Positions 1 to 7,548 of a stretch of 23,789 nt of DNA are shown here, in pieces (the stretch's first letter is position 1; every line of letters begins with the position of its first letter). The stretch lies in the IMG/VR virus record IMGVR_UViG_3300044568_000839, positions 1 through 23,789 of that record. One strand, 5' to 3'. The notes beneath the pieces were generated by a model. It worked only from the letters and a program-made list of their open reading frames with translations. It was not told where the DNA came from and did not search any database. Position numbers and translations under genes: made by a program. This stretch comes from a virus.

Positions 1-183
1 GCTGACACCAAAAACTTCATCCCCTACAGCGACATTACCCAGTCTGAGGCCGTGCTGTGGACACAAGATGCACTGGGTGCAGAACGTGTTGCAGCGATGG
101 AAGCCGAAGTGGATGCACTTATTGCACAAGCGGCAATCCCTGAGCCAGTACCAACGCCACTACCTTGGATTGTTACCGAATAA
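1..183 (+). CDS. Small phage protein, C-terminal part (5' end outside window)
   Basis: The frame is open from the first base and ends at TAA 181-183, giving 60 residues without a start codon, so the gene begins upstream of the window. The visible part is acidic, has an Ala/Glu-rich helical stretch (roughly residues 30-44) and ends in a Pro-rich tail (PEPVPTPLPW). Small proteins with this look occur between capsid and tail genes in podovirus-like genomes, but I cannot give a function. Its place directly before the tail-fibre gene suggests the end of the head or neck gene block. I am confident it is coding, less so about any role. Confidence 0.6.
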   Translation, partial: ADTKNFIPYSDITQSEAVLWTQDALGAERVAAMEAEVDALIAQAAIPEPVPTPLPWIVTE

Positions 184-229
184 CATTATTGCCACAACGG
201 ATGCCCCAAGTACAACAGAGTTATAAAAA

Positions 230-1132
230 ATGGCGCAAGCAGGATTTACCCCTTTATTGACTTACAGTTCTAGCACAGCGTTGTCTGCGCCTGGCGCAAG
301 CGACCTGATTAATAGCGTTTTAGGGTCAGAACTTGCAATCAATATTACCGACGGTAAATTGTTTTACAAAGACAATGCAAACGCCGTCCAGGTAATTGCG
401 TGGAAAATTACACCGGCGACAGCTGGTGGAACGGGGCAAACATCGTACACAACCGGCGATTTGTTATTTGCATCAAGTTCCACTACGCTGTCGAAATTAG
501 AGGATGTGGCCACCGGCAACGCTCTTATATCGGGCGGCGTAGGTGCAGCACCGTTTTATGACAAAATTGGTCTAACTACTCATGTATCTGGAACGCTTGC
601 ACCGCTAAACGGCGGGACGGGCATTACTTCCCTGGGAACTGGTGTGGCGACTTGGTTGGGTACGCCATCGAGCGCCAATCTAGCTGCCGCGGTGACCGAC
701 GAAACCGGAAGCGGCGCCTTAGTGTTCGGAACTGCACCAACGATTTCTAACCTTACGGTTACGGGCACGGGCGGCAACGTCTACAGCAGCACTTACACGC
801 CTACGCTCACCAATTCAACCAACGTGGCCGCATCAACAACTGGTGCCTGTCAATATATGCGCGTGGGTAATGTGGTGACGGTATCGGGTCAAATCAGCGT
901 AGACCCGACAGCCGCAGCGGTTTTAACCGTACTTTTGATTTCTTTGCCTATTGCCAGCACTTTCAGCAGCTCAAGAAGCGCAGGGGGCAGCGCAGCGTCC
1001 GTCAGCAACATATACGGCGAAGTGGGTGGAATCTTAGGCAATACAACGACCGACGAGTTTGAATTGCGGCTATTGCCGTCGAGCCTTGCCAACCAATCTT
1101 ATGCCTTTCAAGCGACTTACCTAATACAATGA
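230..1132 (+). CDS. Tail fibre / structural protein with Gly-Thr repeats
   Basis: A 300-residue protein of low complexity, rich in Ser, Thr, Gly and Ala. It carries tail-fibre-type segments, such as GGTGQTSYTTGDLLFAS near residue 67 and LNGGTGITSLGTGVATWLGT near 126, which are common in phage fibre and collar proteins. The C-terminal third is probably a beta-rich receptor- or tail-binding region. No enzyme motif is visible. It sits immediately before a small coupled gene and the tailspike, and its stop overlaps the next start (ATGA at 1129-1132). The ribosome site is weak (AGAG about 10 bases upstream). The call rests on repeat style and context; the receptor is unknown. Confidence 0.7.
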   Translation: MAQAGFTPLLTYSSSTALSAPGASDLINSVLGSELAINITDGKLFYKDNANAVQVIAWKITPATAGGTGQTSYTTGDLLFASSSTTLSKLEDVATGNALISGGVGAAPFYDKIGLTTHVSGTLAPLNGGTGITSLGTGVATWLGTPSSANLAAAVTDETGSGALVFGTAPTISNLTVTGTGGNVYSSTYTPTLTNSTNVAASTTGACQYMRVGNVVTVSGQISVDPTAAAVLTVLLISLPIASTFSSSRSAGGSAASVSNIYGEVGGILGNTTTDEFELRLLPSSLANQSYAFQATYLIQ

Positions 1133-1305
1133 TGAAAATTGACATTATTGAATTTAATTCAGAATATGACCAAATAGTAATCACGACGGTCGATGGCCAA
1201 ACTTTGGTATTTACTAAAGAAAACATAAAACAATATTTAAACAGTTTCCCTGACCGCGCTGCCGATTTGGTGGCAATGGGTTGGCAACAAAAGGAACAAG
1301 CATGA
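1129..1305 (+). CDS. Small hypothetical protein between fibre and tailspike (58 aa)
   Basis: ATG ATG at 1129-1134 starts a 58-residue frame whose first ATG overlaps the tail-fibre stop (ATGA) and whose stop overlaps the tailspike start in the same way (ATGA at 1302-1305). The protein begins MMKIDIIEF, is mixed alpha/beta in appearance and ends QQKEQA. It has no signal sequence, Cys cluster or known motif. The double stop/start overlap implies translational coupling with both fibre genes, so it may be a small chaperone or accessory factor for them. That role is inferred only from position. Confidence 0.65.
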   Translation: MMKIDIIEFNSEYDQIVITTVDGQTLVFTKENIKQYLNSFPDRAADLVAMGWQQKEQA

Positions 1306-3647
1306 GCGTAAATTTTTCGTTATTGGCTGGCGCCGGTTGGCAATTTTTTACTGATGCTGGGGTTGTTTTAAGTGGCGGCAAGCTGTACACATACGCGGCC
1401 GGAACGACGACGCCCCAGACCACCTACACATCGGTTTCAGGGTCAATTGCAAACTCTAACCCAATAATTTTAGATTCGTCTGGCCGAGTGCCTGAGCAAA
1501 TTTGGCTGACCCCCAGCATTTCGTATAAATTTGTTTTGTACGATGCGAATGACGTTTTGATTTGGACCGAAGACAATATTTCAAGTGCTGATGATTTGGA
1601 CGCATTTGTTGCTGATTTGGCCAACGCATCGGACCCAGCAAAGGGCGACGCATTGGTTGGTTTTCGTCAATCCAATAGCAGCGGCAACCTTACTGGATCG
1701 GTCAACAGCACCGTCCACAAGAAACTGCAAGAGATTATTAGTTTTAAAGATTTTGGCGCAACTGGCGACGGTACAACAAACGACCAGGCTGCAATCCAAG
1801 CCGCGCTCTATGCTGCCAATGGTCAGATTATTGATGGGCAAAACTTAACTTACAAAGTAAATGCGTCGCTGGCTATTATTAATTCAAATACTGTTGTTCA
1901 AAACGCAACGTTTGATTTTTCTGATATGCCTGACGGCGCAGGAATTGACAGATGTTTGGATGTTTATGGAAGCATTGGAACAGCTGACCTGTTAACTGCA
2001 AACCTAAACATTAACTCAGCGACGGTTACGGTAACAAGCACAACTGGCTGGGCCGCGAATGACCTGGTGTTTTTAAAATCAACGACTGTTTGGGATTCTG
2101 CCTCGTCGGTAACTTACGGTCAGTATGCAAGAATCAAATCTATTGATTCCGCAACGCAAATCTCTCTTTATGAAGGCGTATTGCTTTCATTTACAACAGC
2201 GGCCAGCGCATCAATCGCAAAAGTCACACCCATTAAAAACATCAGTATTGACCATGTGACCTTTATTGGTAAAGACGCTAATTTGCAGAATGCGTTATAT
2301 GTCCAGTATGGCGAAAACGTTAGCATTACAAATTGCGAATTTATAAAATTTGATTATGCGGGCGTTGCATTTTTTCGGTGCTATAAGTCAACGATTGACA
2401 AGTGTAGACAGCGCAATGGGTCAGGCGTTGGGTTCAGCTATGGATATGCTTTGCTTGATGGATGCTACGCTTGCAGCGTCACTAATTCGTGGGGCGAAGA
2501 CAACCGACACACAGTCACCGTCGGCGGCAATACCGGCATCAATATGTTTTGTAAGATTATTGGCTGCAACGCCAATGGTTCAAAAGATGCAGGGTTTGAT
2601 TCCCATTCAGCGTCGTTAAATACGTTGTTCATGGGCAACCATGTTATTAACTCAGCCGCAAGATTTGGCGCAAGCGCACACGATGGCATTATTAGCCAGG
2701 GCGCAAACACCACAATCATCGGAAATACAGTTATTAATCCGTTAAATAATGGAATTTTTTACCAACCGGTGTTTCAGGACGGGACATATTCCGGCGCAAT
2801 TATTAGCGATAACACTGTTGTCGTTTCAGCAGCTGGCGATGGTTCTGTGGGGATTGGGATTTACATTCAATTATCCGCCACCACAGGTCCGACAGCGTTG
2901 AACGGGATTCTAATTAAAAACAATCGAATCTCTGGCGGCGACACAAACGCCAGTGGCGTGTACGGTATTTATGTACAGTCACAAAAAGCTAGTTCGACAG
3001 TCAACGGATTAATTATTGAGGGTAATTATGTCACGCTGGCCAACGCCACAACGGCCTACCCTTTATATTTGCGAACAAACGCTGCTGGCGCGGCTATTTC
3101 TAATGTTTCAATATCTAACAACACGCTAAAATCTGACAACCAAGATTACGCCATGTTTTTACAGGCGTCGAATGCAACGTCGTCAATTTCAAACGTCACC
3201 GGCACAAGCAACATTTTTGACGGTAATCTGTACTCAATAATTCTCAGCCCAACTGGCACCATTAGCAAATTAAGATTTAGCAAAAACATTTCTCTGGCGC
3301 CCGATTTTATTGATAACAACGGCGCAACTGATTACTTGTTCGATGACATAGACGCAGCTGGAATATTTACCGCAACGAACGCTACGCTTATCGACTTCAC
3401 CGAATACGATTGGTATATTTTCAACAGAGCCGGTACGGTAACCGTCACGCTGCCATCGTCCACTACGTCTAAGGGTCGCACACTTAACTTTAAAACGATA
3501 CAAGCGCAGACCGTTGTATCAGCGACCAGCAACGTGCAACCAATTAACGACACGGTGCTAGGCACGGCAATTCTGCCCGCAACCGACGGCGCCTGGGCGA
3601 CGTTGTATTGCAACGGCACCGATTGGGTCATCATGGCAAGGGGCTAA
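1302..3647 (+). CDS. Tailspike with pectate-lyase-type beta-helix
   Basis: A 781-residue tailspike. An upstream in-frame ATG at 1281 exists, but 1302 is preferred because it overlaps the previous stop (ATGA). Residues 1-100 form a virion-attachment region with SGGKLYTYAAGTTTPQTTYT (25-43) and SGRVPEQIWL, a pattern shared by many phage tailspikes. Residues about 147-170 (FKDFGATGDGTTNDQAAIQA) are the classic opening of the Pectate_lyase_3 parallel beta-helix, followed by several hundred residues of N/S/G-rich coils. The C-terminal about 90 residues (from DWYIFNRAGTVTVTLPS) look like a separate beta-sandwich or trimerisation cap. Such proteins bind and often cleave surface polysaccharide; the substrate cannot be read here. 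Confidence 0.85.
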   Translation: MSVNFSLLAGAGWQFFTDAGVVLSGGKLYTYAAGTTTPQTTYTSVSGSIANSNPIILDSSGRVPEQIWLTPSISYKFVLYDANDVLIWTEDNISSADDLDAFVADLANASDPAKGDALVGFRQSNSSGNLTGSVNSTVHKKLQEIISFKDFGATGDGTTNDQAAIQAALYAANGQIIDGQNLTYKVNASLAIINSNTVVQNATFDFSDMPDGAGIDRCLDVYGSIGTADLLTANLNINSATVTVTSTTGWAANDLVFLKSTTVWDSASSVTYGQYARIKSIDSATQISLYEGVLLSFTTAASASIAKVTPIKNISIDHVTFIGKDANLQNALYVQYGENVSITNCEFIKFDYAGVAFFRCYKSTIDKCRQRNGSGVGFSYGYALLDGCYACSVTNSWGEDNRHTVTVGGNTGINMFCKIIGCNANGSKDAGFDSHSASLNTLFMGNHVINSAARFGASAHDGIISQGANTTIIGNTVINPLNNGIFYQPVFQDGTYSGAIISDNTVVVSAAGDGSVGIGIYIQLSATTGPTALNGILIKNNRISGGDTNASGVYGIYVQSQKASSTVNGLIIEGNYVTLANATTAYPLYLRTNAAGAAISNVSISNNTLKSDNQDYAMFLQASNATSSISNVTGTSNIFDGNLYSIILSPTGTISKLRFSKNISLAPDFIDNNGATDYLFDDIDAAGIFTATNATLIDFTEYDWYIFNRAGTVTVTLPSSTTSKGRTLNFKTIQAQTVVSATSNVQPINDTVLGTAILPATDGAWATLYCNGTDWVIMARG

Positions 3648-3648
3648 T

Positions 3649-3801
3649 ATGATATACGACGCAGATTTTGAGATTGTGATTAAAGGCGAGAAAATACGCG
3701 ATAGCGTTTATGTAAATTTTGAAGACGGGTTGTCTGCGTCGCAAATTAAACAATTGCAGCAAGAACGCGCTCAGCAGATTTACGACGAAACCCACGAGTA
3801 A
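3649..3801 (+). CDS. Small acidic hypothetical protein (50 aa)
   Basis: ATG 3649 lies two bases after the tailspike stop, and the frame ends at TAA 3799-3801, eleven bases before the next gene. It begins MIYDADFEIVIKGEKIRDSV and ends with a helical Gln/Glu-rich stretch (SQIKQLQQERAQQIYDETHE). It is small, acidic and soluble in appearance, with no known motif. The position just after the tailspike resembles small co-transcribed companions of phage fibre genes, but no function can be assigned. Confidence 0.6.
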   Translation: MIYDADFEIVIKGEKIRDSVYVNFEDGLSASQIKQLQQERAQQIYDETHE

Positions 3802-3811
3802 GGCAAACAAA

Positions 3812-4792
3812 ATGACCAAGCCCATCGACATTATTACTCGCGCAATGAAGGACATTGGTGCCTTGGCGGCCGGAGAAAATCCGACTTCTGAAGAAGCGCA
3901 AGACGGTCTGGATATGTTGAACGACATGATCGCGCAATGGTCCAACGAAAACATGATGGTTTTTTATCGAACCGAAATCATATTTCCGTGTGTTCAAAAC
4001 CAAATTCAATACACTATTGGACCAAGTGGTAACGTCGGGGCAACGTTTACAGGTTCCATTACTGGCACAACGCTTACGGTCCCAGTCAATGGCGTCACCA
4101 GCGGCGCAATTACCATCGGTATGACATTGACCGGTCCTGGCGTTATTTCAGGCACAACGATTGTAGGTTTTGGCACCGGCGCGGGTGGAAACGTCAATGA
4201 AGGCGGCACGTACACGGTCAGCAAGGCGCATTTAACGCCTGTGGTGAGCCAAACCATTACCGCCTATTATGAGCGCCCCCTAACCATCGAATCAGCGTTT
4301 GTGCGGGTCACCACAACGTCGAACGGCGCACCGATTTACGGGGGCGGTTTAGATTATCCAATTAGCATTTTTAGCCTGGAAGAATACGAATCCATCGGTT
4401 TAAAAAGCCTGAACGGCCCTTGGCCCAAGGGTTTGTATTACCAACCGTCGGAATTGTTAGGCACCATATACTTATGGCCCAACCCGTCGCAGGGTGAAAT
4501 GCACTTGTTCACACAAACTATTTTTCGTGAATTTAGCGATTTGTATGGCCAAATGCAATTTCCGCAAGGCTACAACATGGCCCTGCGCTGGTGTTTGGCT
4601 GAACGATTAATGCCAATGTTTGGCAAGATTAACCAGATACAAGTGGCACAATTAACTGCCTACGCAGCCCAAGCAAAGGCTACAATTAAGCGAACGAACA
4701 TGAAGCCGCCACAGGTCAGTCGTTACCCTGATGTTTTGATGACTGGACGCACTAAAGACGCGGCGTTTATTCTGGACGGGGGATTTAACTAA
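3812..4792 (+). CDS. P22 gp4-like tail accessory factor, with an inserted domain
   Basis: A 326-residue protein. Start ATG 3812 is chosen because MTKPIDIITRAMKDIGALAAGE is the expected N-terminus of the family; longer in-frame starts run back into the preceding small gene. Residues 1-70 (helical, GLDMLNDMIAQW) and 153-326 (RPLTIESAFVR, ISIFSLEEYESIG, YYQPS, WCLAERLMPMFGK) match the P22 gp4 tail accessory family, which closes the portal and joins it to the tail hub. P22 gp4 is about 166 residues; this relative is longer, partly through a Gly/Thr-rich insert at about residues 74-152 with repeats such as GTTLTV and GAITIGMTLTG. The stop overlaps the next start by one base (TAATG). Confidence 0.85.
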   Translation: MTKPIDIITRAMKDIGALAAGENPTSEEAQDGLDMLNDMIAQWSNENMMVFYRTEIIFPCVQNQIQYTIGPSGNVGATFTGSITGTTLTVPVNGVTSGAITIGMTLTGPGVISGTTIVGFGTGAGGNVNEGGTYTVSKAHLTPVVSQTITAYYERPLTIESAFVRVTTTSNGAPIYGGGLDYPISIFSLEEYESIGLKSLNGPWPKGLYYQPSELLGTIYLWPNPSQGEMHLFTQTIFREFSDLYGQMQFPQGYNMALRWCLAERLMPMFGKINQIQVAQLTAYAAQAKATIKRTNMKPPQVSRYPDVLMTGRTKDAAFILDGGFN

Positions 4793-6264
4793 TGCCTGAT
4801 TTTGGTTTTGTCGGCGCTTCCTATACTACGCGGTCTATTTATCAAAACGACCAAGAATGTATCAATTTTTATCCCGAAATCGACCCGACAAAACAACCAG
4901 GGCAGCGCGGGATTGTTGCGCTATACCCGACGCCTGGCTTGGTGACAGAAATCCAATTGCCCGCGGCCGCCGAAGTTCGCGCGATGCGGGCGTTGTCGGG
5001 CTTGGAATATGCGGTTGCGGTAAGTGGCAACAAAGTATATTTAATTGAAAAAGATTTAACTTATACGGAAGTTGGCATTTTGGGGACCAGTTCTGGGCCT
5101 GTTCAAATTACCGACAACCAGATGACGGAAGACGGGCTGACCGCCTACATTGTTGACGGGTTAAGCCGGTATTACTTAGAAGTCAAAGACAAAACATTTA
5201 TAAATTTGCCCGCAACTGATGGGGCGTGGGTCGGCGCGTCGGTTTGCGATACAGTAGACAATTACATTGCATACAACGAAGTAGGCACACAAAACTGGTC
5301 TGTCACAGATTTAGGTTCGCCATTGTCAACGCAAGCGTGGTTCGGTACTAAAGACGGTTCGCCGGATAACTTGGTGTCGTTGATTGTTGACCATCGGCAA
5401 GTTTATTTGCTGGGTGAAGTGACAACTGAAGTTTGGATCGATGTTGGAACTGCAATACCAGGGTTATTAACATTTCCGTTTCAGCGGGTATCTGGGACCT
5501 CAAGCCAAAACGGCTGTGGGGCGCCTTTTTCTGTGGCCAGATTTGCCGAAACGTTTATGTTTTTGGCGCGGGATACGCTTGGAACGGCCACGATTGGCGA
5601 GATGAAGGGGTACGAATTTCGTCGTTTATCTACTCATGCGGTTGAAACCAGCTTGGTTGGTTACGACGTTTCAGACGCCCGCGCCTGGACGTTTCAACTT
5701 GAAGGCCACGAATTCTATGTTATTAATTTTCCCCAGATTGATTTGACGTGGGCTTATGATTTGACGACGCAGCAATGGTTTAAGTGGCTGTGGTGGGACG
5801 CGCCGAACGCAACATATAAGCGCCATCGCGCTCAATGCGGCATGGCGTTTGCCAATAAAAATTTGGTCGGCGATTACGAAAACGGCAAAATTTACAGTTT
5901 AGATTTGGACACGTTTACCGATGCGGGCAACCCAATACGTCGATTGCGACGCGCCCCGCACATGACGACCGATTTGCAGCGCCAATATTTTGAGGAATTC
6001 CAAATCCAATTCCAGCCTGGCGTCGGGTTATCAATTGGTCAGGGTAACGATCCCCAGGCGATGTTACGGTGGTCCAACGACGGCGGTTCTACCTGGTCGA
6101 ACGAACATTGGGTGACGATTGGGAAAATTGGTAAATATTTGAACCGTGCTATTTGGCGGCGCCTAGGCTGGTCGCGGGACCGTATTTTTGAGGTGGCGAT
6201 ATCGGACCCAATTAAAGCGGTTGTGATTAGTGCAAACTTAAAAGCATCGCTTGGTGATAACTGA
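4792..6264 (+). CDS. P22 gp10-like packaged-DNA stabilisation / tail hub protein
   Basis: A 490-residue protein that begins MPDFGFVGASYTTRSIYQND and continues with QECINFYPEID, both typical of the phage stabilisation protein family (P22 gp10, PF11134). P22 gp10 is 472 residues, so the length fits. In P22 it forms the hub that plugs the portal-gp4 channel and holds the tail needle. The body is beta-rich with many aromatic residues and repeated Asp/Gly turns, as expected for a beta-propeller-like hub. The ATG overlaps the gp4-like stop, with GGGGG as the ribosome site. Gene order gp4-gp10 is conserved with P22. Confidence 0.88.
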   Translation: MPDFGFVGASYTTRSIYQNDQECINFYPEIDPTKQPGQRGIVALYPTPGLVTEIQLPAAAEVRAMRALSGLEYAVAVSGNKVYLIEKDLTYTEVGILGTSSGPVQITDNQMTEDGLTAYIVDGLSRYYLEVKDKTFINLPATDGAWVGASVCDTVDNYIAYNEVGTQNWSVTDLGSPLSTQAWFGTKDGSPDNLVSLIVDHRQVYLLGEVTTEVWIDVGTAIPGLLTFPFQRVSGTSSQNGCGAPFSVARFAETFMFLARDTLGTATIGEMKGYEFRRLSTHAVETSLVGYDVSDARAWTFQLEGHEFYVINFPQIDLTWAYDLTTQQWFKWLWWDAPNATYKRHRAQCGMAFANKNLVGDYENGKIYSLDLDTFTDAGNPIRRLRRAPHMTTDLQRQYFEEFQIQFQPGVGLSIGQGNDPQAMLRWSNDGGSTWSNEHWVTIGKIGKYLNRAIWRRLGWSRDRIFEVAISDPIKAVVISANLKASLGDN

Positions 6265-6503
6265 TGGCGCTTAATACAAATATTCGTTTCCCGACGTCTC
6301 CTTTCATTGAGGAATCAACAGGGCGCCCATCGCGGGAATGGATTATTTGGTTGCAAAACCCTCAAGTGGTTACGCAAACAGTCAACAATTCAATCATTAA
6401 CGGCGGGTCAATTAACAATACGACGATTGGTTTAAGCATACCGGCCGCGGGTCAATTTACAGATTTAACGGCCTTAAACGGTATTGGCGGGGGTACATTT
6501 TGA
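6264..6503 (+). CDS. Small tail-associated protein (79 aa)
   Basis: Starts at ATG 6264 sharing the last base of the gp10-like stop (TGATGG), with GGTGAT upstream. It begins MALNTNIRFPTSPFIEESTG and contains REWIIWLQNP followed by INGGSINNTTIGLSIPAAGQ. This last part matches the G-(S/T)-I-(N/D)-NT-x-IG phrase found in many phage fibre and needle proteins. The likely role is a minor tail or tail-needle-related protein, because it occupies the place after gp10 where P22 has gp26. It is far shorter than the 233-residue P22 gp26 needle and has no long coiled coil, so equivalence with gp26 is not supported. Confidence 0.65.
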   Translation: MALNTNIRFPTSPFIEESTGRPSREWIIWLQNPQVVTQTVNNSIINGGSINNTTIGLSIPAAGQFTDLTALNGIGGGTF

Positions 6504-6868
6504 CCACTAAGATTGTTGAAAACCGCGAAAATGGTTTAAAAGTGGGCTACGAAGCAACCGATTGGTCGGAAAAAATTTCATTTGATGATTATGTGAAATC
6601 GTTGGAAAATTGGACAGTTAAGACATTGGAAAAAAATGGGCAACCAATTGGTGCTATTTATTTAAAAAATGATGAACTTCACGTTTCGGTTAAGCCAGAA
6701 TGGCGTCGAAAGTGGGCAACAAAAAGTTTGTATGTGGAATTATTTGTAGGTAAAAAAGTAACAACAAGAGTGACAAACGGTCACGATTTTATGTATGACA
6801 TTTTGCGCCGTTTGAATTTTCGTGATGACGGTACTGGCTTAATGATAAGGAATAAAAATGGGCATTGA
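6500..6868 (+). CDS. Hypothetical internal-virion-region protein (122 aa, TTG start)
   Basis: TTG at 6500 overlaps the previous stop, with a GGCGGGGG stretch just upstream as ribosome site; no ATG gives a comparable frame. The protein is charged and mixed alpha/beta, with residues such as VKPEWRRKWATKSLYVELF and a C-terminal LNFRDDGTGLMIRNKNGH. The WRRKW / REW-type helix followed by strands recalls the acetyltransferase-like fold of the T7 gp13 class of virion proteins, but I see no acetyl-CoA loop and treat this as weak. It is the first gene of the ejection block and overlaps the next gene by 11 bases. Confidence 0.6.
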   Translation: MTTKIVENRENGLKVGYEATDWSEKISFDDYVKSLENWTVKTLEKNGQPIGAIYLKNDELHVSVKPEWRRKWATKSLYVELFVGKKVTTRVTNGHDFMYDILRRLNFRDDGTGLMIRNKNGH

Positions 6869-7544
6869 AACCGCATTGTTTGCAACCGCGGCCGCAAGCA
6901 TAGGCAGCAGTCTTATCGGAGGCAGCGCCGCAAAGTCAGCAGCATCCAAACAAGCCGACGCGGCCCAATATGCGGCCGACCAACAACGCGAAATGTTTGG
7001 CCTTGTCAATGAACAACAAAAACCGTATCGCGAAGCTGGATATGGGGCATTGACGCGCATTGGACAATTATTGCCAGGCTTGACAGCGCCGATTTCTGCG
7101 GCAGAACTAAGACGTATGCCTGGTTACCAGTTCGCCATCAACCAAGGCACTCAAGCTGCGCGGCAAAATATGAATGTGGGCGGCGGTGGTTCAAACGTGG
7201 ACCGTGCCGCACAAAAGTTTGCTATTGATTACACCAGCACAACAGCGATGCCCCAAGCTATTGCACAACGCAATCAAATTTATAATACGCTTGCGGGGAT
7301 TGCCGGATTGGGCCAAGTTGGTACACAGCAAACAGGAAACGCAGCAATGTCGGCGGGTACAAACATCGGACAAGCGGCAATTGGCGGGGCTACTGCAATC
7401 GGTGCTGGCCAAATTGGGGCAGCAAACGCATATGCCGGTGGATTGCAAGGTATTGGAAACGCTGGCTTTATGTACTCATTGTTAAATCAGGGCGGTGGCG
7501 GCGGTGGTATGTTTAGCGACGCAAACCAACCGATGAAAGGATAA
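6858..7544 (+). CDS. DNA transfer (ejection) protein, P22 gp7/gp20 type
   Basis: A 228-residue protein rich in Ala, Gly and Gln, with AAGGA seven bases before ATG 6858. It opens with a hydrophobic glycine-rich helix (TAAASIGSSLIGGSAAKSA), then QADAAQYAADQQREMFGL and a long Q/A-rich helical body. The tail is Gly-rich (NQGGGGGGMFSDANQPMKG). This is the usual look of short-tailed phage DNA transfer proteins, which leave the capsid before the DNA and help form a conduit across the cell envelope. It is followed four bases later by two larger ejection proteins. Which of the P22 ejection proteins it corresponds to cannot be decided. Confidence 0.75.
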   Translation: MGIETALFATAAASIGSSLIGGSAAKSAASKQADAAQYAADQQREMFGLVNEQQKPYREAGYGALTRIGQLLPGLTAPISAAELRRMPGYQFAINQGTQAARQNMNVGGGGSNVDRAAQKFAIDYTSTTAMPQAIAQRNQIYNTLAGIAGLGQVGTQQTGNAAMSAGTNIGQAAIGGATAIGAGQIGAANAYAGGLQGIGNAGFMYSLLNQGGGGGGMFSDANQPMKG

Positions 7545-7548
7545 AGAA

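Noticed and set aside
230-3647. Recombination (invertase) switch in the tail-fibre region
   Set aside because: No invertase gene and no inverted repeats flanking the fibre and tailspike genes were seen.
6264-6503. P22 gp26-type tail needle
   Set aside because: 79 residues without a long trimeric coiled coil is too short; only the position after gp10 agrees.
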